Assembly (NCBI GenBank): GCA_964648485.1
Contig: CAZYOF010000009.1
Coordinates: 69,966-133,965 of the forward strand
Reading direction: 5' to 3'
Origin: DAIOEK01 sp964648485
Lineage (GTDB): Bacteria; Chloroflexota; Anaerolineae; Anaerolineales; Anaerolineaceae
DNA: 64,000 nucleotides
Below are positions 36,065 to 43,744 of this stretch, piece by piece. Within the stretch, counting starts at the first letter, position 1. Every line of letters starts with the position of its first letter. The position numbers were made by a program, and so were the translations under genes. The notes under the pieces were generated by a model. That model was not told the DNA's origin. It searched no databases and was given only the letters and a program-made list of their open reading frames with translations.

Positions 36065-37009
36065 TCAAAGGTTAAAAGAATAAACAAGTTCTTCTAAGAA
36101 ACTCTTTGCCAATCCTCTCTTCAGCTCTTCATGATATGGTTGATTTCGATAGTTCCTTAAACATTCCGTGCAACTTGTTTCAGGACCGCAGCAATCAAGG
36201 CTTACCCTTTCCCTGGCGGCCAGTATCGTATCTGGCAGATAATTCAAAACGCGCTTCACATGACCAGCTCCGCCTGGTACATCATCATAAAGGATTAAAG
36301 AGGGAATATTACTTCCCTGGTTATAGTAAAGAGTTCCGTCCAAATCTTCGCGTCGAATACCCAGTGATTCGCTGGCACCTTCCAATATTGCATATAAAAC
36401 AGATCTCCAGGTATTTTCATCAGCTTGGTTAGCAAGCATTCCTTCAAACCGAAGTTCCAATATATCTGTCATAAATTTGTGGCCTAACGCATATGTTTCC
36501 AGAAAGCCATTACATTGCCGGCCTGTGGGATTCGTATGGGGAGCTGGTTTACTCTGCTTCACTCTCTCCCAAGGCGGAGGAACAGATTCGGCTGCACCGC
36601 AAGAGCGGCAAACCCGAAAGCCTTCCTTTGACTTTCCTTCGTTTATTACGATCATCCATCCATACCTGGAATATCTCTGACTAATCTTGATTTTCGGAGC
36701 ATGTAAGTTTTCGACCTGTTGAAGGTCGTTTGTTGGCAAATCCTCTTTTCCAGGAATTCGATATTCCGCAAAATATACTTTCGATCCATAGATGCGAATT
36801 GGTCGACTTTCCCCAGATGCCCGCGGTTCTTGATTTTTCACAACAAAACCGAACTCCGGTTCAATAAATTCCTTTTCCCAGGGGTAATTATCGGATAAGC
36901 GTTTAAAGAACAGGAGAGAGAGAATATAGGTTTTATAATCTTCTACTTTCCCATAAAGGATTTCTGCCATCCCCCACAGGGTGTTGCCAAGTTGTTGTTT
37001 GTTGATCAT
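36065..37009 (-). CDS. Chimera of HsdM N-terminal helices and a DUF1998 C-terminus
   Basis: A 314-residue protein. Residues 1-42 (INKQQLGNTLWGMAEILYGK, YILSLLFFKRLSDNY) are the start of the helical N-terminal domain of type I methyltransferase subunits (HsdM). Without a break, from about residue 43, it becomes the C-terminal half of a DUF1998 protein like DISARM DrmB: EFIEPEFGFVV, KVYFAEYRI, CRSCGAAE, YALGHKFMTDILELRF, SLILYDDVPGGAGHV and the closing CCGPETSCTECLRNYRNQ. No methylase catalytic motif is present. It may be a working fusion or a deletion scar. It is the second gene of the operon. Confidence 0.78.
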   Translation of the reverse strand: MINKQQLGNTLWGMAEILYGKVEDYKTYILSLLFFKRLSDNYPWEKEFIEPEFGFVVKNQEPRASGESRPIRIYGSKVYFAEYRIPGKEDLPTNDLQQVENLHAPKIKISQRYSRYGWMIVINEGKSKEGFRVCRSCGAAESVPPPWERVKQSKPAPHTNPTGRQCNGFLETYALGHKFMTDILELRFEGMLANQADENTWRSVLYAILEGASESLGIRREDLDGTLYYNQGSNIPSLILYDDVPGGAGHVKRVLNYLPDTILAARERVSLDCCGPETSCTECLRNYRNQPYHEELKRGLAKSFLEELVYSFNL

Positions 37010-37051
37010 TAATCAGGCCTCTTTGAGATAATATTGGCGGTTTGGATAAAT

Positions 37052-37291
37052 TTAATCAGTTTTTGTTTTCTCGTAAACCAGTAAATCCCCCACTTGGCAA
37101 TCGAAGTATTCGCATAGCGCCTTAATTACCGGTGCATCATAACGGGTCAACTGGTTATTTGCCCAGGAATTCAGTGTTGACCAGGCAATGCCCGTCTCGC
37201 GCTGTACGTCCATCAAAGCGATATTTTGTTGTTGCTTGGTTGCTTTTTGTGCCAGTAAAATGCGAAAGTGATTGACAATTTTTCCGGGCAT
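37052..37291 (-). CDS. Small Xre-like helix-turn-helix regulator
   Basis: A 79-residue protein. NIALMDVQRETGIAWSTLNS is a helix-turn-helix of the Cro/C1 (HTH_26) type and the C-terminus ALCEYFDCQVGDLLVYEKTK is typical of the single-domain regulators of this group. It is the first gene of the cargo operon, 42 bp before the HsdM/DUF1998 gene, and its start lies about 20 bases after the predicted transcription start. It probably controls the operon. ATG at 37291 with AGGTGG upstream was chosen over a longer frame. Confidence 0.82.
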   Translation of the reverse strand: MPGKIVNHFRILLAQKATKQQQNIALMDVQRETGIAWSTLNSWANNQLTRYDAPVIKALCEYFDCQVGDLLVYEKTKTD

Positions 37292-37319
37292 GAGCCACCT
37301 CACGTGGGAGTATTCGATA

Positions 37320-37348
37320 ATCATAGGTGAGGAAACAAAAAATGTCAA
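37320..37348 (-). promoter_or_regulatory. Promoter of the cargo operon
   Basis: On the minus strand TTGACA (37348-37343) and TATGAT (37325-37320) are 17 bases apart, close to the sigma-70 consensus. It faces the helix-turn-helix gene, leaving a leader of about 20-25 bases. Confidence 0.75.
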
Positions 37349-37431
37349 CGAAAATGGAGTACAAGTCGATAAACATGGACCTTACAAACACTTTTCAACC
37401 TCGAAAAATTTAAAATTGTCTCTATCGCGAT

Positions 37432-37460
37432 TTGGCAAGATAGAAAACTCGTGCTATAAT
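37432..37460 (+). promoter_or_regulatory. Promoter of the mobility module
   Basis: TTGGCA (37432-37437) and TATAAT (37455-37460) with a 17-base spacer, preceded by TGC. It diverges from the cargo-operon promoter about 85 bp away and drives the leader in front of the tyrosine recombinase. Confidence 0.72.
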
Positions 37461-37992
37461 GAAATTACAATTGAATGAGACGCAAAAGCGTCTAAAATAG
37501 TTAACGATAGCTTGTTTTTATACCGTAATACTGAACGTTGGCCTGTTTATTTCCGCCCGGGTGCAATGTTCGGTATTTTTGTTTTAACACGCAAAAACCG
37601 AACCGGCACAACCAGGGGGAATGGATCGCCGGCATATGTTGCTGTTCGCGTGAGAATCCCCAAAAGTTAACCTTGCACCCATCACCTTCCCAAAGCGAAG
37701 TACGCAGCGGGAGCCGCTCAACAGAGTCCAGTCGATCTATTGAGCGCACGGCAGCGAGATTTGACCGTACTCTTGCTGGTCCGTGGGCCTCACACCAAAC
37801 GGTCACCCTGTCCGATGGATAGGGCGCCCATCCCTGGGTGTGCAGCCGAATCGGCTGTCTGAACGAGGCAAGTACAACAAAACGCCCCATTTTTAGAAAG
37901 GGGTTCCCTTAAGGAAACAAAGGGAAACAACCAGAAACGGTAAAAAAAGCCGTTCGAACCCGATTTAAGCGTAACCAGGCAGGTGCAGAATT
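37461..37992 (+). ncRNA. Long structured leader upstream of the recombinase (candidate)
   Basis: About 530 bp between a strong promoter and the recombinase start holds no convincing gene but several hairpins: AGACGC-AAAA-GCGTCT (37478-37493), a longer one with arms CACGG and CAGCGAGA pairing with TCTTGCTG and CCGTG (37747-37785), CAGCCGA-A-TCGGCTG (37843-37857), and AACGG/CCGTT near 37940. Open frames on both strands here look like chance. It may be a regulatory RNA or the attachment/origin region of the element. The type is not recognised. Confidence 0.4.
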
Positions 37993-38943
37993 ATGTCACA
38001 GCAAGGTGGATTATCTTATCAAATGATGAAAGCGCTCCAGGCAATCTTTCGACCTGGTGGCAGCCGGCACGAAGATAAACAACATGGACGCAATCAGGAT
38101 GTGATCCGCAGTATTGGAACCATGCAAAGCATGGTGGCGGATGTGCATGAATTTGCGCGATTCATCCGCAGGCAGTGGCCTGAAGTGAGTGAAGTTGAAG
38201 ATGTCGAGCCAGAGATGGCCCAGACATTCGTCGAAGAATTAATTCGGCGTGAACGCAGCTGTGGCCGGATTGGACGCGTTATGGCATCGTTACGTAAGCT
38301 GGATCGCGCTTGTAGGATTACCGGAGTATTTGGCAAAGATGCCCCCCCGTTACTTCCTTATAAAACCGATGGGGGATTAAGCGGCTTCCACTCCGAACCT
38401 CGACCGGTGGCTTATTTTCCGGAGCAAGCGGAACGAATTATCGAGTGGATCATCAATATCGATCCAATTTCAGCGCGGGTACTGCATGTGATGCAAAAAA
38501 CTGGGCTGCGGATTCGAGAAGCAGTCTATCTTAGAGCACAAGATATTGATGTGGCAACATGCTTTATCACTCTGGAAGGGAATGTGAATCATACTAAAGG
38601 TGGCAGACCTCGCGAGGTACGCATTTCACCAGAAGAAACACCCTTCCTTTCCGAGATCAAAGCCATCGGCGAGAAAAATCCAACCGGTCACATTTTCCAT
38701 GACCGCGGCTCTCTCCCGGATCGAGTGCGCGAACAGGTGCGTAAAGTGTGTAAAGCCCTCGGAATTCCTTGCCTGGGCACACACGGCTTCCGGAAAACAT
38801 TCGCAGCGCAAAACTATAAAAACAGGATTGAAGCTGGCGCGGATGATGACCAGGCGTTATTGGATACATCCATTCAGTTAGGCCATAATCGTAAGGAAGT
38901 CACCATCCAGAGTTATGTTCCTCTCCAGGATCGGAGAAACTAA
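37993..38943 (+). CDS. Tyrosine recombinase/integrase
   Basis: A 316-residue site-specific recombinase of the phage-integrase family. An N-terminal SAM-like core-binding domain (VHEFARFIRRQWPEVSEVED) is followed by the catalytic domain. The conserved residues are all present: R173 in KTGLRIREAV, K202 in HTKGGRPREV, H264 and R267 in GTHGFRKTFA, H298 in QLGHNRKEV, and Tyr308 as nucleophile in IQSYVP. It heads the plus-strand mobility module, with a 530-bp leader. It could integrate or excise the element, or resolve dimers. Confidence 0.92.
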   Translation: MSQQGGLSYQMMKALQAIFRPGGSRHEDKQHGRNQDVIRSIGTMQSMVADVHEFARFIRRQWPEVSEVEDVEPEMAQTFVEELIRRERSCGRIGRVMASLRKLDRACRITGVFGKDAPPLLPYKTDGGLSGFHSEPRPVAYFPEQAERIIEWIINIDPISARVLHVMQKTGLRIREAVYLRAQDIDVATCFITLEGNVNHTKGGRPREVRISPEETPFLSEIKAIGEKNPTGHIFHDRGSLPDRVREQVRKVCKALGIPCLGTHGFRKTFAAQNYKNRIEAGADDDQALLDTSIQLGHNRKEVTIQSYVPLQDRRN

Positions 38944-38946
38944 CCC

Positions 38947-40104
38947 TTGACGAGCTGCATCCTTAACACAACTTCAAATCGATTATTGGCAATATGCCGG
39001 CTGCTTTCTCAACCTCCGTTTGCACATCCTGAAATTCAACTTTCTGTGATGGTTGAGAAATGGGAGATCTCACTGGAGCATAAAACCTGGGGATCATTGG
39101 TGGCGTTCGGTGTTTCTGCCTTACCAGCTTCACAATCATTTTTAATCACTCATTTTCCGGAATATCCAAATACCGCTGAAACTCAGTTGTTTCGCACTGC
39201 CCTTTTGTTGAAGTTGAACCCGATTCAACCGGATATACGGCGATTAGCCAGCTCCGCTTCTGATGAAGAGCAGTTGTTAGCGCACCTGGCAAACGAACTA
39301 TTTCAGATACGCTCAGAACAGCGTGCCAATGCAATGAATTGGTTTTTGAATGGGTTGAGAATTTGGGGAATAGACACGTTGGATCAACCCCAAAGGGATA
39401 AACCCAAGGACAGTTTATGGGGTCAATGGAGTAAAAGAATGGGGTTACTCCAGATACCACGAGCTGCCTTTGAATTTGTCATTCAGGGTTCGCCGGCTGA
39501 ATTTGCAGTTATGGCTCGCGAATCGATATTGAAGGAGATGGGGCTGGTCTGCACCGTCCTTAATCCTGGCACACAGCGTAAAATCCTGGAATTTCCGCTG
39601 GATATTAATCCGATTGCCGTTCGATTTTTGGACAGGGATACTTCTCTTGACCTGGTTGCCCACAAACTACTGAACGGAAATACCCTTCTCAAGGTTTCTT
39701 TGTTTGATATTGAAAAGGGGTGGTGGCTTTGGGATGCTTTTCGGGACGAGATGGAACGGCTTGGCTGGTTTTTGATACCCACTGTAGAAAGCATATCTTT
39801 ACCTGTTGATTTTAAACCCCCGGAGATAAAGGGCTCAGAAATTACCTCGTCAAATACTGATTCGGAACCTCTCCCAACTATCGAAGAACCAAAGAAAGAA
39901 CCTTCTCAGACCTGGCTAATGATTCCAGACAAGGGTTGGGATAGGGAGTGTATTCGTCTGTGGCATCGTGGGTTAACCTGTAAAGACATTGGAATACGTC
40001 TCCAGAAAACGGATAAGACAATTCTCAACCGTTTGAACCAGTTGCGGAAGGAATTTGGCGAGCAAATTGTGCCATATCGGAATGCAAATTACCGTTCAGG
40101 GTAA
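38947..40104 (+). CDS. Hypothetical protein with C-terminal helix-turn-helix
   Basis: A 385-residue protein. The start used is a TTG three bases after the recombinase stop; an internal start is possible. The N-terminal 280 residues (NRLLAICRLLSQPPFAHPEI, RTALLLKLNPIQPDIRRLA, NAMNWFLNGLRIWGIDTLD) are not recognised. The last 60 residues (WDRECIRLWHRGLTCKDIGI, TILNRLNQLRKEFGEQIVPY) form a helix-turn-helix similar to resolvase/sigma-like DNA-binding domains. An acidic linker (SSNTDSEPLPTIEEPKKEPS) separates the parts. A terminator follows. Confidence 0.65.
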   Translation: MTSCILNTTSNRLLAICRLLSQPPFAHPEIQLSVMVEKWEISLEHKTWGSLVAFGVSALPASQSFLITHFPEYPNTAETQLFRTALLLKLNPIQPDIRRLASSASDEEQLLAHLANELFQIRSEQRANAMNWFLNGLRIWGIDTLDQPQRDKPKDSLWGQWSKRMGLLQIPRAAFEFVIQGSPAEFAVMARESILKEMGLVCTVLNPGTQRKILEFPLDINPIAVRFLDRDTSLDLVAHKLLNGNTLLKVSLFDIEKGWWLWDAFRDEMERLGWFLIPTVESISLPVDFKPPEIKGSEITSSNTDSEPLPTIEEPKKEPSQTWLMIPDKGWDRECIRLWHRGLTCKDIGIRLQKTDKTILNRLNQLRKEFGEQIVPYRNANYRSG

Positions 40105-40107
40105 ATT

Positions 40108-40147
40108 GGGATGTTTCAGGACATTTCGGGATATTCTGGGATATTGC
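40108..40147 (+). repeat. Four tandem 10-bp repeats (iteron-like)
   Basis: Four contiguous decamers: GGGATGTTTC, AGGACATTTC, GGGATATTCT, GGGATATTGC. They sit directly after the stop of the previous gene and upstream of the small genes and the primase-polymerase. The arrangement resembles iterons or a cluster of binding sites near a replication origin; this is inference. Confidence 0.5.
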
Positions 40148-40170
40148 AGCAAGGATATCCTTCGATAGAA

Positions 40171-40200
40171 AATGGCGGCGAAACACAGAACCGCCATTTT
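40171..40200 (+). terminator. Rho-independent terminator
   Basis: AATGGCGG (40171-40178) pairs with CCGCCATT (40191-40198), followed by TTTAT. It separates the recombinase/HTH pair from the replication genes. Confidence 0.75.
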
Positions 40201-40216
40201 TATATTGAGGAGCTAA

Positions 40217-40429
40217 ATGATCAATCGCTTACGCATCATCCTTGAACAACCCGAATATTCTGCCCTGATCAAACTTTCAGGTCAGGAAGTCCGCAGCCCT
40301 GCCGACCAGGTAGTGGTTATTGTCCGTAATGAATTGGTCCGGCGTGGACTGCTGCCGGCAGACAAGCTGCCATATGGACCAGACATGAAAAAAACTACTG
40401 AAACTACCCTCAGGCCAGAGGAGAAGTGA
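40217..40429 (+). CDS. Small hypothetical protein (70 aa)
   Basis: A 70-residue protein: MINRLRIILEQPEYSALIKL, followed by a possible ribbon-helix-helix-like stretch (SPADQVVVIVRNELVRRGLL) and a charged tail. A good GAGG ribosome site precedes the ATG. It stops two bases before the next small gene, so it belongs to the replication operon. A DNA-binding or plasmid-control role is possible but not shown. Confidence 0.6.
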   Translation: MINRLRIILEQPEYSALIKLSGQEVRSPADQVVVIVRNELVRRGLLPADKLPYGPDMKKTTETTLRPEEK

Positions 40430-40430
40430 A

Positions 40431-40661
40431 ATGACGAATACAAATTCCCTGACCCCTAAACCGAATGGTACGGCGTCTCTGCCGGCAGAGCTTCGCGAAA
40501 TTTATGATCTACTGGCTGCCTATGGCCGGAAGGCGCGCCTGGCTGCAATAGCGAATGGTGAGCAGCAGAAACAGGCTAATTACCAAAGAATGATCGCAGA
40601 TGCCAATGAATTCCTGTCCAGGATGGAAAAAGAAGAGAAGCGGAATGGCAAATCTGCTTGA
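40431..40661 (+). CDS. Small hypothetical helical protein (76 aa)
   Basis: A 76-residue protein, mostly helical and charged after a Pro/Asn-rich start (LREIYDLLAAYGRKARLAAI, YQRMIADANEFLSRMEKEEK). It begins one base after the stop of the preceding gene and overlaps the primase-polymerase gene by 17 bp. GAGGAGAAG upstream is a clear ribosome site. Not recognised; the context suggests an accessory replication role. Confidence 0.6.
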   Translation: MTNTNSLTPKPNGTASLPAELREIYDLLAAYGRKARLAAIANGEQQKQANYQRMIADANEFLSRMEKEEKRNGKSA

Positions 40662-43137
40662 AATTGCCCGCTCTTACGCGATGGCCGGGCTATCGGTAAT
40701 TCCTGTAGGCCGAGACAAACGCCCACGGATCAAGTGGGCTGAATATCAGGACCATATCGCGGATGAGCGAACGCTGGAACACTGGTTTGGCACTGAAGGC
40801 AATATTGCTGTCGTTACCGGAAAGGTGTCCGGTAATTTGCTGGTGATTGACTTTGACGAACCACGTTTTTACGAGACCTGGTTGGAAAGAGCTGGAGATC
40901 GCACGAAGGGATTGGTAGTCCAGAAAACCGGCAAAGGAATTCATGTACTTTTCCGCTGTCCGGAGCCTGGGATTAATCAGAAATTAGCTTTTGTCACAGA
41001 TGAACAAGAGGTGGACGGCCGTCGAATTGCAATAGAAACGCGCGGTGAAGGCGGGTACATCTTAGTGGAGCCGAGTATACATCCCAATGGTGCTGTTTAT
41101 TCCATCATTTCGGGCAGCCTGACTGATATTCCAACATTCACGCAAGAGGAGGCTAACGCATTGGTGCAGGCTGCTCGATTATTGGATGAGTGTCCATTAA
41201 CCCGTCGACAATTGGACAAGCAAAATAAAGCGAATTCGTTTCACTTGAAGTCTTCCGGAAAACAATCTGCCGATGTCATTGGCTCGTATAACAGCAATGT
41301 GACCATCGCTGAAATTTTGTCCCGAAATGGCTATCAGGTTTGTGATGTTAGAGCGATCCGACCCGGTGGTTCTCATTACTCCGTATTCATTTCAAAGGAA
41401 AAGAATCGCAGCTTTCACCATAACACGAACGATCCGTTAGGGGATGGCTATTGGCACTCACCCTTTGATGTGTTTTGTTTACTTGAGCATCAAGGAAACA
41501 TTTCTGCTGCAGTGCGAACTGCGGCAGAAAGGTTCGGGCTACACTGCAATGATACAGAAGATGAACCTGACACGAATCAAGATGGACTTCCGGGCATTCG
41601 TGTCAACCATCGCCACTTCCGCGATGTGGTGGATGATTCAATTCAGGCATTATCATCGGCTAATGTACCCCCGATTATTTTTATCCGGTCTGGATTGTTG
41701 TCCAGAATCAGAATAGATGAGCATCATACACCAGCCATCGAACCTCTTTCTGAAGTAGCGTTACGTGGACGACTCGCCCGGATCGCCAACTATTATTCGG
41801 AGCGTACCTATAAAAAGAACACCTTCAAAGATCCGGTACCACCACCTTATGAGATAGTACGCGATATCCTTTCTTTGGGAGCGTGGCCATTTCCAATAAT
41901 TAACGGATTAATAGAGTGTCCAACAATCCGTCCAGACGGATCCATTTTGGCTGATCCAGGATACGATACATCGACAAAGTTGTATTATGTTCCTAATGTT
42001 CAAATAACCAATCATTGGAGTACTCACGCCTCCTGCCAGGATAGAAAAGCATTGGCCGTTGAGTTAATCCAAGAGCTGATGCGGGATTTCCCATTTGTAG
42101 ACCAATCATCCTGGGCAAATGCAATCGGGCTTCTGATTACGCCGATTATCAAGCCGGCAATATCAGGGAAAGTACCTCTGGCTTTGATTGATTCACCCCA
42201 ATCTGGAACGGGAAAATCCTTGCTTCAATCAGTGATCAGCCTGGTCGCAACCGGCCATGAACCGGCAATGATTACTGCCCCCAGAGATTCTGATGAGTGG
42301 CGTAAAAAGATTACAGCAACCTTGATGACTGGGGCTTCGGTAATTTCAATCGACAATGTGACAGAACCGTTGGACTCCAGCGAAGTGGCAGCAGCAATTA
42401 CTGCGCCTATCTGGTCAGATCGGATCCTTGGCCACTCGGAGATGGTGAAAATACCACAAAGCGCTACCTGGATTGCAAATGGTAATAATATTCGCCTCGG
42501 CGGTGATCTTCCACGGCGTTGTTACTGGATTCGTTTGGACGCCAAAACTTCACGTCCCTGGCAACGAGAAAACTTTCTACATTCTGACCTGCCAGAATGG
42601 GTACTGAAAAATCGTGGTGACTTAATCAGCGCTGTGCTGACGCTCGCCCAAGGATGGTTTACTGCAGATCGACCGGCAAGTGGTTCTCCGGTCATTGGTG
42701 GATTTTTAGAGTGGTCGAAGGTTATTGGGGGAATCTTGACATATGCTGGAATATCCGGATTTTTAGATAACCTGGAGAATCTTTATGAAATCATTAATGA
42801 TGAGGGTCCCCAGTGGGAAGCCTTTTTGATGGCGCTCCATGAAATCTTTCAGAATTCTCCGGTCACGATTGCAGAAATATGCAAAGAACTGGCCTCAATA
42901 CCTGATTTAATGGATTTGTTACCAGACACTTTTGAAGCACCGCTGGATGAACGTGGCTACATTCGGCCAAATTTCAAGAAAAGATTGGGAAAATGTTTTG
43001 TTCAGCGTCAAGGTACCCGTTATGGAGAGTCACATGTGCGGATTGAGCGATGTTCTAATGACAGTCATTCAAAGGTAGCTCGCTGGCAATTTACTTGCGG
43101 TGTATGCGGGATTTGCGGGATTAATAAAGCAGACTGA
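40645..43137 (+). CDS. Primase-polymerase with helicase/ATPase domain (replication protein)
   Basis: An 830-residue protein. The N-terminal part is a bifunctional DNA primase/polymerase domain (MANLLEIARSYAMAGLSVIP, EGNIAVVTGK, NLLVIDFDEP with D69 and D71 as metal ligands, then RCPEPGINQK and ETRGEGGYILVEPS). The middle and C-terminal part contain a P-loop (LIDSPQSGTGKSLLQS, about residue 517) and later motifs (ASVISIDNVTEPLDS, SATWIANGNNIRLGGDLPRR) of phage/plasmid replicative helicases. Such proteins start and drive replication of mobile elements. The ATG at 40645 is preferred, as it follows a GAGAAG site and fits the domain start. Confidence 0.88.
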   Translation: MANLLEIARSYAMAGLSVIPVGRDKRPRIKWAEYQDHIADERTLEHWFGTEGNIAVVTGKVSGNLLVIDFDEPRFYETWLERAGDRTKGLVVQKTGKGIHVLFRCPEPGINQKLAFVTDEQEVDGRRIAIETRGEGGYILVEPSIHPNGAVYSIISGSLTDIPTFTQEEANALVQAARLLDECPLTRRQLDKQNKANSFHLKSSGKQSADVIGSYNSNVTIAEILSRNGYQVCDVRAIRPGGSHYSVFISKEKNRSFHHNTNDPLGDGYWHSPFDVFCLLEHQGNISAAVRTAAERFGLHCNDTEDEPDTNQDGLPGIRVNHRHFRDVVDDSIQALSSANVPPIIFIRSGLLSRIRIDEHHTPAIEPLSEVALRGRLARIANYYSERTYKKNTFKDPVPPPYEIVRDILSLGAWPFPIINGLIECPTIRPDGSILADPGYDTSTKLYYVPNVQITNHWSTHASCQDRKALAVELIQELMRDFPFVDQSSWANAIGLLITPIIKPAISGKVPLALIDSPQSGTGKSLLQSVISLVATGHEPAMITAPRDSDEWRKKITATLMTGASVISIDNVTEPLDSSEVAAAITAPIWSDRILGHSEMVKIPQSATWIANGNNIRLGGDLPRRCYWIRLDAKTSRPWQRENFLHSDLPEWVLKNRGDLISAVLTLAQGWFTADRPASGSPVIGGFLEWSKVIGGILTYAGISGFLDNLENLYEIINDEGPQWEAFLMALHEIFQNSPVTIAEICKELASIPDLMDLLPDTFEAPLDERGYIRPNFKKRLGKCFVQRQGTRYGESHVRIERCSNDSHSKVARWQFTCGVCGICGINKAD

Positions 43138-43306
43138 GCAATACAAATAATTGCCGAGAGAGTTGGTTTCTAAAACCCAGCATAAACCGCAAACCCCGCT
43201 TTTGGGATTGAATACCGGCAAGTCAGGACTTTAATAATTGAATAAGTGGAAAGCTTTTATTGCATTCAACGTCATGAGACAGTAGAATCATGATGGAGTA
43301 TTTTTT

Positions 43307-43510
43307 ATGGCTGAAGAATGGCTTAAAACAACAGAGGCTGCCGAGATCAGCGGATACCATCCGAATCACATACGCCGGCTAATACGCGCTGGCGAAATTG
43401 TGGCTCGCAAATGGGGTTCCGCTTTGATGATCGACCGGCAATCTCTTATGGATTATCTTCAGAAAGTGGAAGCACAAGGGGGAAGAAGAGGCCCGAAACA
43501 TCAGGGTTGA
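43307..43510 (+). CDS. Excisionase-like MerR/HTH_17 protein
   Basis: A 67-residue DNA-binding protein: WLKTTEAAEISGYHPNHIRR, LIRAGEIVARKWGSALMIDR, ending in a basic GGRRGPKHQG. This is the HTH_17 excisionase family, which bends DNA to steer integrases toward excision or acts as a repressor. It lies between the replication gene and the recombinase, and a palindrome is found just downstream of it at the next promoter. Confidence 0.88.
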   Translation: MAEEWLKTTEAAEISGYHPNHIRRLIRAGEIVARKWGSALMIDRQSLMDYLQKVEAQGGRRGPKHQG

Positions 43511-43534
43511 CACACTTCCATAATTTTATTTTTA

Positions 43535-43562
43535 TGCTATAATGTTCATATAGGTGAACATT
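43535..43562 (+). promoter_or_regulatory. Extended -10 promoter overlapped by a palindrome
   Basis: TGCTATAAT (43535-43543) is an extended -10 element. The palindrome AATGTTCA/TGAACATT (43541-43548 and 43555-43562, 6-bp spacer) covers the -10 end and the start of transcription, a position typical of repressor operators. The excisionase-like protein encoded just upstream is a candidate ligand. Confidence 0.65.
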
Positions 43563-43727
43563 TATCACCCTTATAAGGGCCAAGTCAGTGCTGGTAACAC
43601 AAACATGGCCCTAACCCTCTCGCCGGGTTGACGGCACAGGGCTGAAGGTATTGTACCAGAACATCCGGTACAGCCTCACGCTATGCTATCGGCCGCTCTC
43701 CCGGTGAGGATGAGCGGATTTTTGTTT
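43555..43727 (+). ncRNA. Structured small RNA or attenuated leader (candidate)
   Basis: From the promoter to the terminator at 43693-43727 is about 170 nt without an open frame of note. It folds on paper into AGGGCCA/TGGCCCT (43576-43582, 43606-43612), a hairpin GGCT...TACC/GGTA...AGCC (43640-43675), and a GC-rich terminator. A further pairing, CCTC..CCGGG (near 43615) with CCCGGTGAGG in the terminator loop, could compete. The RNA family is not recognised. Confidence 0.5.
43693..43727 (+). terminator. Terminator/attenuator in front of the membrane-HTH gene
   Basis: CCGCTC (43693-43698) pairs with GAGCGG (43712-43717), followed by ATTTTTGTTT. It ends 18 bp before the next gene, so it may act as an attenuator for that gene and the recombinase. 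Confidence 0.65.
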
Positions 43728-43744
43728 CTATAAATGAGGTGAAA

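Noticed and set aside
31693..37009. A complete DISARM or type I restriction-modification locus.
   Set aside because: No DNA methylase catalytic domain, HsdR, HsdS or phospholipase D gene is present; only a DUF1998 helicase, half of a DrmB-like protein and 42 residues of HsdM.
37501..37890. Open frames on both strands in the leader before the tyrosine recombinase.
   Set aside because: They overlap each other, have no ribosome sites and cover strong inverted repeats; a structured non-coding region explains them better.
43555..43727. 6S RNA.
   Set aside because: Length is similar, but the long closing stem between the 5' and 3' ends and the central bubble expected for 6S RNA are not visible.
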